Source: Pseudomethylobacillus aquaticus
GTDB lineage: Bacteria; Pseudomonadota; Gammaproteobacteria; Burkholderiales; Methylophilaceae
Reading direction: 5' to 3'
DNA: 64,000 nucleotides
Assembly (NCBI RefSeq): GCF_003730115.1
Contig: NZ_RJVP01000001.1
Location: 248,001-312,000, forward strand
Position numbers and translations under genes: made by a program. The notes below the pieces were generated by a model. That model was not told the origin of the DNA, ran no database searches, and was given only the letters and a program-made list of their open reading frames with translations. Below, in pieces: positions 54,549 to 62,180 of the stretch. Position 1 is the first letter of the stretch, and the number at the start of each line of letters is the position of its first letter.

Positions 54549-56765
54549 GTGCGCCGACCACCATTCAAACTACTTCCTGTTGCCGCTCTGATGAGCGGCA
54601 TGTTCGTTTACAGCCCCTTACTCAGTGCAGAAGAAAAGCCTGCGGTCGAGACCAAAACCGGGACCGACAGCAAGGCGTCGGCTAAAGCAGCAGCGCCGCT
54701 GACCCTGCCCCAGGTGAATGTGGTCGGCGAACAACTCAAAATCACCGATGGTTATGCCACACGCTCCAGCAGCACCGCCACCAAGACCGACACGCCACTC
54801 ATCGATACCCCGCAATCCATCAGCGTGATCACCCAGGATGTCATCAAGGATCAATCCATCCAGAGCGTCAGCGAAGCAGTACGCTATGTGCCCGGAGTGA
54901 CCGCAGCCCAGGGCGAAGGTAACCGTGATGCACTGATCTTGCGCGGCAACGCCACCACAGGCGACCTGTTCGTGGATGGCATACGCGATGACGTGCAGAC
55001 CTACCGCGACTTTTACAACACCGAGCGCATCGAAGTGCTGAAAGGCCCGAACGGCATGATCTTTGGTCGTGGCGGCGCAGGCGGGGTGATCAACCGCGTC
55101 ACCAAGGAAGCGGGCTGGGACCCGATACGCGAGCTGTCGGTGAGCTATGGCGCCTATAATCAGAAGCGCACCAGCATTGATTTCAACGAAGCCATCAGCG
55201 ACGATGTGGCCTTCCGTATCAATGGCGTGTACGAAAATTCGGACAGCTACCGGGACGGCGTCAATCTTGAGCGCTATGGCATCAACCCTACCCTGACCAT
55301 CAAGGCCACGGAGCGCACCAAGATCGTTATCGGTGCCGAATACTTCAAGGACGACCGCGTGGCTGATCGCGGCGTGCCTTCCGTGAACGGTGCTGGCAAC
55401 AATACGCTGGGCAACCGTCCATTCCGCATCGGCGACACCGACACCTTCTATGGCAACGCCAGACTGAGCCCGACCGAGACCGAGACCAACGCTTTCAATG
55501 CCATGATCGAGCATGTGTTCGACAACGGCACCATCCTGCGTAACCGCACGCGCTATGCCGACTACGACAAGTTCTACCAGAACGTATTCGCCCGCAGCGC
55601 CATCAACAACGCAGGTCAAGTGCAATTCGGCGCTTACCGCGACGAGACCGAACGCGAGAACCTGATCAACCAGACCGACCTGATCTTCTCTGCACACACC
55701 GGCAAGATCGAACACAAGCTGCTGGTAGGCATGGAACTGGGCCGTCAGGACACCGATAACCGCCGCTTCTCGCCGAATGCTGCCAACGACAATCTGCCGG
55801 GTTCGTTCACCTCGCCCACCTTCAGTGGCCCGATCAGCCTCAACAATCTGCGCATCAACCGCAGCAGCCAGGCGGATATCCTGGGCCTGTATGTGCAGGA
55901 CCAGATCATTCTGTCACCCAAATGGCAAGCCATCGTCGGCCTGCGCTATGACCAGTTCGATGTGAAACACACCGACCTGACCAAAGCCAACGGTGACCCG
56001 ACCCGCAGGTTCGACAGCAATGACGACCTGATCTCGCCACGCGCCGGCCTGATCTTCAAGCCCATGCAGAACACCTCGGTGTATGCCAACTACAGCCAGT
56101 CTTACGTACCACGCTCTGGCGACCAGTTAAGCGGCCTGACCTTTGCCAACAGCACGTTCGACCCGGAAAAGTTCATCAATCAGGAAGTGGGCGTGAAGTG
56201 GGACATACGCCCTGACCTGTCCGTGACGGCCGCCCTGTTCAAGCTGGATCGTGAAAAGATCGCCGCGGCTGACCCCAACAATCCGGGCCAGACCATCCTG
56301 CTGGACGGCCAGCAAACCAAGGGCCTGGAACTGGGCCTGGCCGGCCGCGTGACCAGCAAATGGAGCGTGTTCGGTGGCATCACCCTGCAGGACGGCGAGA
56401 TCACCAAGCAACAAGGCACAGGCGCCGGGGCCATCCTCAAGGGCGCCGAGTTGCAACTGACCCCAGACCGCATGTTCTCGCTGTGGAACCGCTACGATTT
56501 CAACGAGACCTGGGGCGCCGCCATCGGCGTGATCAGCACCTCGGACCGTTTCGCCGCGACGCCGACCGCCAGCCAGAGCACCGTGCTGCCGGGCTACACG
56601 CGCTACGATGCGGCGATCTTCGCCAAAATCAATCCCAGGATGCGTTTGCAGCTCAATATCGAGAACCTGACCAACAAGGAATACGCGCTGTATTCCCACA
56701 ATAACAACAACATCACCCCGGGCTCACCGATCACGGCGCGCGCCACCCTGATCGTCAACTTCTGA
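54549..56765 (+). CDS. TonB-dependent siderophore receptor
   Basis: A 738-residue outer-membrane receptor. It has a signal peptide (about 1-27), a plug domain (about 60-180: PQSISVITQDVIKDQSIQSVSEAVRYVPGVTAAQGEGNRD and VEVLKGPNGMIFGRGGAGGVINRVTK-like sequence) and a 22-strand barrel ending ATLIVNF. The SISVITQDVI and GRGG patterns match ferrichrome/hydroxamate-type receptors. A GTG at 54549 fits the AAGAG ribosome site better than the GTG at 54543; ATG at 54541 reads straight into a stop. A candidate Fur box is upstream and a terminator follows. The ligand is not known. Confidence 0.93.
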   Translation: MRRPPFKLLPVAALMSGMFVYSPLLSAEEKPAVETKTGTDSKASAKAAAPLTLPQVNVVGEQLKITDGYATRSSSTATKTDTPLIDTPQSISVITQDVIKDQSIQSVSEAVRYVPGVTAAQGEGNRDALILRGNATTGDLFVDGIRDDVQTYRDFYNTERIEVLKGPNGMIFGRGGAGGVINRVTKEAGWDPIRELSVSYGAYNQKRTSIDFNEAISDDVAFRINGVYENSDSYRDGVNLERYGINPTLTIKATERTKIVIGAEYFKDDRVADRGVPSVNGAGNNTLGNRPFRIGDTDTFYGNARLSPTETETNAFNAMIEHVFDNGTILRNRTRYADYDKFYQNVFARSAINNAGQVQFGAYRDETERENLINQTDLIFSAHTGKIEHKLLVGMELGRQDTDNRRFSPNAANDNLPGSFTSPTFSGPISLNNLRINRSSQADILGLYVQDQIILSPKWQAIVGLRYDQFDVKHTDLTKANGDPTRRFDSNDDLISPRAGLIFKPMQNTSVYANYSQSYVPRSGDQLSGLTFANSTFDPEKFINQEVGVKWDIRPDLSVTAALFKLDREKIAAADPNNPGQTILLDGQQTKGLELGLAGRVTSKWSVFGGITLQDGEITKQQGTGAGAILKGAELQLTPDRMFSLWNRYDFNETWGAAIGVISTSDRFAATPTASQSTVLPGYTRYDAAIFAKINPRMRLQLNIENLTNKEYALYSHNNNNITPGSPITARATLIVNF

Positions 56766-56803
56766 TCGTCACGTTCAGATCGTCACGTTCGGATCGCTAG
56801 CCG
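56766..56803. repeat. Short local duplication after the receptor gene
   Basis: GATCGTCACGTTC is repeated two to three times with small differences directly after the stop codon. A similar series of CCATCTTT units lies at about 56865-56905. Confidence 0.5.
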
Positions 56804-56832
56804 CGCTGAAACGCGCAGTGATGCATCCTGGC

Positions 56833-56863
56833 AAAAGCACAGCCTAGCGGCTGTGCTTTTTTT
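56833..56863 (+). terminator. Rho-independent terminator after the siderophore receptor
   Basis: AAAAGCACAGCC-TAGC-GGCTGTGCTTTT is a perfect 12-bp stem with a 4-base loop followed by TTT. Confidence 0.92.
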
Positions 56864-56973
56864 ATGGCCATCTTTCGTGTCCATCTTTCCACCTCCATCT
56901 TGCATACCCGTCACTTTTGGCCGTGCTGTGCGGCTGGCGATGCTATGATGCCGTTTTTTCCTCGCCCTGCCTC

Positions 56974-57852
56974 ATGAACCGCATCGACCAACTGCAACGC
57001 TTTGTGTTTGAACATACCCCGATCCGGGGCAACCTGGTGCATCTGGACCAGACGATACAACATGCGCTGCAACACCATGAATACCCAGCCGTATTAAGAA
57101 GAACCATCAGCGAACTCATGGCCGCTGGCGCCCTGCTGGCGGCCACGCTCAAGATGCAAGGTGCTTTGGTGCTGCAGATCCAGGGCAGTGGGCCGTTGAA
57201 GCTGCTGGTGGTGGAGTGCAATGCAGACCTCAGCATGCGCGCCACGGCAAAATGGACAGAAGCCCTGCCCGATGACGCCGATTTTCGCAGCCTGATCGGC
57301 AATGGCCATTTCGTGATCACGCTGGACCCCAAGGATGGCAGCCAGAGTTATCAAGGCATCGTGCCGCTGGAAGGTGATAGCGTAAGCACCATGCTGGAAC
57401 ACTACATGCAGCGCTCCGAACAGATCGACACACGCATCTGGCTGACCGCAGACAGCCACAGCGCCGCCGGCATGCTGCTACAGAAGCTGCCGGATCAGCC
57501 GGAACAGGATCTGGACGCCTGGCAGCGCATCACCGTGCTGGCCGACAGTGCCACCGCGACCGAGCTGCTGACCCTGCCCGCCACCACGCTGCTGCATCGT
57601 CTGTTCCATCAGGAAACCGTGCGTTTGTTCGATGCGCAAGCCGTCAGCTTCCAGTGCAGCTGCTCGCGTGACAGCGTAGGCGACATGCTGCGCATGCTGG
57701 GGCAGGACGAGATCGCCTCCATCCTCAGCGAGCAGGAGCGCATCGAGATCCATTGTGATTTCTGCAATGCGCGTTATGAATTCGATGCGGTCGATGCCGG
57801 GCAACTATTCGTGCCCAAAAGCGTCATAGCTTCCAGTAGCGGACTGCACTGA
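56974..57852 (+). CDS. hslO: Redox-activated chaperone Hsp33
   Basis: A 292-residue holdase that is switched on by oxidation. The zinc-binding cysteines are Cys228-x-Cys230 and Cys261-x-x-Cys264, in the expected CXC...CXXC spacing with 30 residues between. The N-terminal core has ELMAAGALLAATLKMQGALVLQIQGSGPLKLLVVEC. Start at 56974 (MNRIDQLQRFVFEHTPIRG); an extension upstream is not conserved. Length matches Hsp33. Confidence 0.97.
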   Translation: MNRIDQLQRFVFEHTPIRGNLVHLDQTIQHALQHHEYPAVLRRTISELMAAGALLAATLKMQGALVLQIQGSGPLKLLVVECNADLSMRATAKWTEALPDDADFRSLIGNGHFVITLDPKDGSQSYQGIVPLEGDSVSTMLEHYMQRSEQIDTRIWLTADSHSAAGMLLQKLPDQPEQDLDAWQRITVLADSATATELLTLPATTLLHRLFHQETVRLFDAQAVSFQCSCSRDSVGDMLRMLGQDEIASILSEQERIEIHCDFCNARYEFDAVDAGQLFVPKSVIASSSGLH

Positions 57853-57891
57853 TCGCCCTAGCTCACCCACGCTCCAGCCCAGACAGCCATT

Positions 57892-58509
57892 TTGAAATCG
57901 CCCAACTTCAAATCCCCCATCTTCAAATCAATAGCGCGCTGGCTGCCCAAGCGCAGCGAGATCCTTGAATCGCGCTGGCTCAAATCGCACCGCCATCTGC
58001 TGCAAGACAGACGTTTGTGGCGTTTCGAGCGCCACTCGGTGGCCAAAGCCGCCGCGATCGGGGTGTTCATCGGCTTCATGATCCCGATCGCCCAGTTCAT
58101 TGCTGCGGCGGCCACTGCGGTAGCCATGCGCGCCAATATCAGCATCGCCATGGCGGGCACGCTGGTCACCAACCCGCTGACCTTCCCGCCTGTTTACTGG
58201 CTGGCCTATAAAGTCGGTCTTTGGGTGCATGGCGGAAAACCACAGGTGGCAGAACCGGATGTGCTGTCGCACACCCTGGATGAAGCGCTGGTCGAAACCA
58301 CCGGCAAAATGATATCGAGCATGGAGTGGCTGCATCAAGCCATGGACTGGCTGCAAGGTGCCGGCCTGCCGCTGGTGACCGGACTGGCCATCTTCGCTGT
58401 GGTGGGGGCCATCAGTGCCTATGTGCTGGTGCAACTCGGCTGGCATCTACGCATGCAGCTGCGCGGCATGGCACGCAGGAACCGCGTACAGAACCGAACG
58501 CCGCAGTGA
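57892..58509 (+). CDS. DUF2062-family membrane protein
   Basis: A 205-residue protein with a basic N-terminus (repeated KSPNFKSPIFKS) and membrane segments at about 62-82 (AIGVFIGFMIPIAQFIAAAATA) and 155-190. The signature FIGFMIPIAQ...NPLTFPPVYWLAYKVG is typical of DUF2062. The function is unknown. It is convergent with the TrmH-type gene after 34 bp. The repeated N-terminal bases are another instance of the local duplications. Confidence 0.88.
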   Translation: MKSPNFKSPIFKSIARWLPKRSEILESRWLKSHRHLLQDRRLWRFERHSVAKAAAIGVFIGFMIPIAQFIAAAATAVAMRANISIAMAGTLVTNPLTFPPVYWLAYKVGLWVHGGKPQVAEPDVLSHTLDEALVETTGKMISSMEWLHQAMDWLQGAGLPLVTGLAIFAVVGAISAYVLVQLGWHLRMQLRGMARRNRVQNRTPQ

Positions 58510-58543
58510 TGTCCGCGCTGTCAACCAGCGCGTTGCTATCGCC

Positions 58544-59314
58544 TTAACGCGCTTGCTGCCGCACGCGCTCGAACAGACAGATCGCTGTCGCTGCCGCCGC
58601 ATTGAGAGACTCGATGCGACCCGGCATGGGGATGCTCACTTTGACACTGGCGCAGGCCATCAACGCAGGGCTCAGGCCTTTGCCCTCGTTACCGACCAGG
58701 AAGGCACTCGGCTGCCTCAGGTCCAGCGTGTATAGCGCAGCCCCATGCGGGCTGGTGGCCAGCACCTGGCCGTTGAACGCTGTCGCCAGCGCACACAAGT
58801 CTGCACGTTCCAGCAGGGGCAGCAGAAAATGCGCGCCCTGCCCACCACGCAGCACCTTGGCCGACCACACATCGGCACAGGCGGCCGACAGGTAGACGGC
58901 GTCCACGCCCGCTGCAGCGGCCGAGCGCAGAATGGCGCCCAGATTACCCGGATCCTGTATGTCTTCCAGCAACAGTGCGAACACCGGTTCAGCTGGCACC
59001 GGCAGGCGCGGTGTGACCGCCAGCGCGAGGATGCCGGTCGGCGTGGCCACCGGTGACAGTTCAGCGAACAAACCGGGCGGCAAATGCAGCTGCTCGACAG
59101 CGGGGTTGGCGTTCAGCGTATGTTGCGCATCCTCACTGCAGGCGCCATCCGCAACGATGAGCAAGTCCGGAACACCACCCTCGGCGACATAGGCATCGAT
59201 GAGGTGGGCGCCATCCAGCAGGATACGGTCCTGCTCACGCCGGGCACGCGGCTGCTCCACCAGCTTTTTCAGCTGCTTGAACTGCGGATTGTCGCGCGAA
59301 GTGATCTGTTTCAT
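58544..59314 (-). CDS. SpoU-type RNA 2'-O-methyltransferase
   Basis: A 256-residue TrmH/SpoU methyltransferase. The N-terminal substrate-binding domain (about 1-95) precedes the SPOUT fold with LLEDIQDPGNLGAILRSAAAAGVDAVYLS, LVGNEGKGLSPALMACASVKVSIPMPGRIESLNAAAATAI. The combination of an N-terminal L30e-like domain and this core fits 23S rRNA or tRNA methyltransferases, but which RNA is modified is not evident. No operon partner. Confidence 0.92.
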   Translation of the reverse strand: MKQITSRDNPQFKQLKKLVEQPRARREQDRILLDGAHLIDAYVAEGGVPDLLIVADGACSEDAQHTLNANPAVEQLHLPPGLFAELSPVATPTGILALAVTPRLPVPAEPVFALLLEDIQDPGNLGAILRSAAAAGVDAVYLSAACADVWSAKVLRGGQGAHFLLPLLERADLCALATAFNGQVLATSPHGAALYTLDLRQPSAFLVGNEGKGLSPALMACASVKVSIPMPGRIESLNAAAATAICLFERVRQQAR

Positions 59315-59517
59315 GGCGTCATTTTGTCTGGCAGATAGCCAGATAGTTTAGCCCAAGCGTACTACGCTCACCAAACCCGTTGTATGCCTGACGGGCACTG
59401 CTGCCCGGGCATGATAAATTCAGGTGATCTGGCTGGAATTTGGCTAGAATTTGACTTGCTGGCAAGCTGCTGCCTGCCTGGGCTCATTGATAAACTGCGA
59501 TTGATATAAGGACACCC

Positions 59518-59913
59518 ATGTTCCTCACCCTGTTGCTGGTCACCTTGCTGGTTGCCGCCGGTATCTCCTGCCTGGTGGTGCGTCTGTTCGGCGCCTCCTG
59601 GGGCAGCATCCTCAGCCGCATCATAGACGACGCCATCAGCGATGCCTGGCTCAAATACCTGAAATTCGCCGTCATCATCATCGGCATCTCCTCCGGGGTG
59701 CGTATCCATGAACTGGAGAAGTACATCACGCCAGCACGCTGGGACAAGAACGCCGAACTGATCAAGCTGACCAGTGAGCGCTGGGTCATCGAGGTCTATC
59801 GCACCGTGATCGACACCCTGCAAGGCATCGCCTGGCTGCTGCTGGTGTTCTTCGTTTTTGCATTGATCGCCTATGTGATCGTGCGTTTCACCGAACAACG
59901 CCGCGCACCTTGA
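59518..59913 (+). CDS. Small hypothetical two-helix membrane protein
   Basis: A 131-residue protein with a hydrophobic N-terminus (FLTLLLVTLLVAAGISCLVV), a middle helix (KYLKFAVIIIGISSGVR) and a C-terminal membrane helix (GIAWLLLVFFVFALIAYVIV) ending in basic TEQRRAP. The amphipathic segment between them contains ARWDKNAELIKLTSERWVIEVYRTVIDTLQ. AAGGA precedes the ATG. I do not recognise a named family. It lies 30 bp before the 2OG-type gene, so a common operon is possible. Confidence 0.7.
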   Translation: MFLTLLLVTLLVAAGISCLVVRLFGASWGSILSRIIDDAISDAWLKYLKFAVIIIGISSGVRIHELEKYITPARWDKNAELIKLTSERWVIEVYRTVIDTLQGIAWLLLVFFVFALIAYVIVRFTEQRRAP

Positions 59914-59943
59914 CGCTGTTCGCTCCTTACATTGCAGCCCCGC

Positions 59944-60705
59944 ATGGGCATGGACACCGTGTTGACTGATACACCCGCATTACCCCCCAACCCGCATGCA
60001 GATTCACTGCAGGCGCTCAACCAGCATATCGTCGATACCGGCTTTGCATTCGTGCCCGGCTGGCAGATGCGTGACTGGCTGGCGCCGGGGCAATTGACCG
60101 ACTGGCCACAGTTCTCGGCCAGCTGGGACGACATGCCGCATGACACCTACATGGCCGATGGTGGCCGCTACCGGCGACGGCGGCATGCCACACTGAGCGC
60201 CACGGCGCATGGCATCCAGCTCGAACCCCATCAGCCGCATTACCAGAGCCTGGACTACAACCCGCTCAACGGCGGAGTGGTACGCCATTTCGCTGCCGTG
60301 GACACGGCAGTCGCTACCGGCAACACCATGCAGCAGGTGCTGACCTTCTGCCATCAGTTATTCAGTCAACTGGGCCAGCATACAGACTGGCATATCGAGG
60401 TGCATCAGTTCCGCATCGAGGCACGCCCGCAGGCGCAGGGCAAGCCCACGCCCGAAGGCATACACCGGGATGGCGTGGATTATGTGCTGGTGATGATGGT
60501 GCAGCGTCGCAACGTCTCCAGCGGCACCACCACCATGCATGACATGCAGCTGCGCGAGCTGGACAGCTTCACCCTCACCTCACCACTGGATTGTGCCATC
60601 GTTGATGATAAACGCTGCATGCACGGTGTCACCCCGGTTGAAGTCACCGACCCCGCACAGCCCGCTTACCGCGATGTGCTGGTGGTGACCTTCCGCAAGC
60701 GCTGA
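59944..60705 (+). CDS. 2-Oxoglutarate-Fe(II) dioxygenase-like protein
   Basis: A 253-residue protein resembling the 2OG-Fe dioxygenase family (PF10014). The metal ligands are probably His and Asp in PEGIHRDGVDYV and the distal His in KRCMHGVTPVEV. The substrate-facing region contains FSASWDDMPHDTYMADGGRYRRRRHAT. It would hydroxylate a small molecule or protein side chain. ATG options are 59944 and 59950; a TTG at 59932 is less likely. It lies 8 bp before the pseudouridine synthase. Substrate unknown. Confidence 0.8.
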   Translation: MGMDTVLTDTPALPPNPHADSLQALNQHIVDTGFAFVPGWQMRDWLAPGQLTDWPQFSASWDDMPHDTYMADGGRYRRRRHATLSATAHGIQLEPHQPHYQSLDYNPLNGGVVRHFAAVDTAVATGNTMQQVLTFCHQLFSQLGQHTDWHIEVHQFRIEARPQAQGKPTPEGIHRDGVDYVLVMMVQRRNVSSGTTTMHDMQLRELDSFTLTSPLDCAIVDDKRCMHGVTPVEVTDPAQPAYRDVLVVTFRKR

Positions 60706-60713
60706 GGCCCGCC

Positions 60714-61442
60714 ATGGCAAAACCACTCACCCTGGAAAAGATGCTGCACGTGCAGGGCTTTGGCGCCCGCAAGCTGTGCCGCATCCTCATCCATCAAGGC
60801 GAGGTCCGCGTCAACGGCCAGGTCTGCGACGACCCGGATGCCGTGTTTGACCTGAAGGACCTGCATTTCACCGTCGCGGGGGCAGACTGGCAATACCGCG
60901 AAAAAAGTTATCTGATGCTCAACAAGCCAGCCAACTACGAATGCTCGCACAAGCCGCAACACCACCCCAGCGTGTACAGCCTGCTGCCGCACCCGCTGGT
61001 GGCACGCGATGTGCAATGCATAGGCCGACTGGATGAAGACACCACCGGCCTGATCCTGCTGTCCGATGACGGCCAGTTCATCCACCGCATGAGCTCGCCC
61101 AAATGGAAGGTGCCAAAAGTGTATGCAGTCACCACCAAACATGTGGTTGACGACCATCAGATCAATGCTTTGCTGCAAGGTGTGAAACTTCTGGATGAAG
61201 AAGAGACCATCGCGGCCATGGCCTGCGAGCGCATCGCCGAGCGCCTGATCCACCTCACACTGGGCGAAGGCAAATACCATCAGGTGAAGCGCATGCTGGC
61301 CGCCGTGAGCAACCGCGTGGAAGCTCTGCATCGCATCAGCATAGGCCATCTGCAATTACCGGACGACCTGAAGCTGGGGGAATGGCGCTGGCTGGATGCG
61401 AACATGCTGGCCCAGCTTGAGTGGTACAAAGCACCAAATTGA
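60714..61442 (+). CDS. rsuA: RsuA-type rRNA pseudouridine synthase
   Basis: A 242-residue enzyme with an N-terminal S4 domain (about 1-55: TLEKMLHVQGFGARKLCRILIHQGEVRVNG) and a catalytic domain with GRLDEDTTGLILLSDDG, where the active-site Asp is the second Asp of the motif. KVPKVYAV and EGKYHQVKRMLAAVSNRV are also typical. Family members make pseudouridine 516 in 16S rRNA (RsuA) or positions in 23S (RluB/E/F). RsuA is favoured but not certain. Confidence 0.88.
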   Translation: MAKPLTLEKMLHVQGFGARKLCRILIHQGEVRVNGQVCDDPDAVFDLKDLHFTVAGADWQYREKSYLMLNKPANYECSHKPQHHPSVYSLLPHPLVARDVQCIGRLDEDTTGLILLSDDGQFIHRMSSPKWKVPKVYAVTTKHVVDDHQINALLQGVKLLDEEETIAAMACERIAERLIHLTLGEGKYHQVKRMLAAVSNRVEALHRISIGHLQLPDDLKLGEWRWLDANMLAQLEWYKAPN

Positions 61443-61536
61443 TTTATTTCACATCACTCAAAGTAAAATCAGGTTAAGCGAAGTTTTATAGTTGATTTCA
61501 GTGTTGAGCAATTATTCAATAAAGGGTGGTGAATAA

Positions 61537-61911
61537 ATGGAAATGATCTTTTTTTGGTTAATTTTTTCATTAATTGTTGGCGTATACGCAAGCAATAAAG
61601 GGAGATCGGGAGTTGGATTTTTTGTTTTATCTCTAATTTTCAGCCCCATCCTAGGTTTATTTTTTGCGCTTGTAGCCAAAGACTTAAGCAAACCCAAAGA
61701 ACCAACTTCCGAAACTCATAAAAAATGCCCTGATTGCAAAGAATTAGTTCTTATAGATGCTCGCATCTGCAAGCATTGCAGATGTAATTTTCAATCCGAC
61801 CAGGAAGCGATTAAGGCTGTTACAGATAATTTGGTTACAACTTCTGAACTAAGTGAGTATGAAAAGTTAAAAAAGCATCTCGCAGAGTATGACGACACTA
61901 AATCCACTTAG
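61537..61911 (+). CDS. AT-rich membrane protein with a zinc ribbon
   Basis: A 124-residue protein. Two hydrophobic segments (about 1-20 FFWLIFSLIVGVYA and 29-50 FFVLSLIFSPILGLFFALVA) precede a zinc ribbon, KKCPDCKELVLIDARICKHC (about 63-82), and a charged helical C-terminus. Base composition is much more AT-rich than the neighbours (for example runs of TTTTT and ATTT), which suggests a recent arrival. AAAGGG is upstream of the ATG. Family not recognised. Confidence 0.75.
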   Translation: MEMIFFWLIFSLIVGVYASNKGRSGVGFFVLSLIFSPILGLFFALVAKDLSKPKEPTSETHKKCPDCKELVLIDARICKHCRCNFQSDQEAIKAVTDNLVTTSELSEYEKLKKHLAEYDDTKST

Positions 61912-61992
61912 AAAATTATTTAAATCAACTTTGTAAATTTAAGAATTTTGATTTTGAAATTCGTAGCCAACTCTTAACAACACAAGTTCTAC

Positions 61993-62121
61993 CTATTTAA
62001 TCAAATAAATAACAATCAACAACAATATCAAGGCAGCCAACTGCACCATAGCGATATAATACAGAGCCCGATAAAAGCGTAGCCGGTGCTCGGGCTTTTT
62101 CAACCAGTCATCGATGCGCAT
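61993..62121 (-). CDS. 42-residue single-helix membrane protein
   Basis: A small open frame, M-RIDDWLKKPEHRLRFYRAL then YYIAMVQLAALILLLIVIYLIK, with a charged N-terminus and one clear membrane helix (about 21-41). A G-rich segment precedes the start codon at 62121. The amino acid order looks like real protein and not chance. It lies 60 bp after the caspase-like gene on the same strand. A plus-strand terminator is embedded in it. Function unknown; existence is moderately likely. Confidence 0.55.
   Translation of the reverse strand: MRIDDWLKKPEHRLRFYRALYYIAMVQLAALILLLIVIYLIK
62065..62101 (+). terminator. Plus-strand terminator inside the small membrane-protein gene
   Basis: AGCCCGA (62065-62071) pairs with TCGGGCT (62090-62096), with a TTTTT tract after it. 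It would end transcription coming from the zinc-ribbon gene. It coincides with the coding strand complement of the 42-residue gene. Confidence 0.65.
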
Positions 62122-62180
62122 GACGCAAATACCCCCAGAAAACACCCCCCAGAAAACATCCCAAAGCTAGCAAACGCGCT

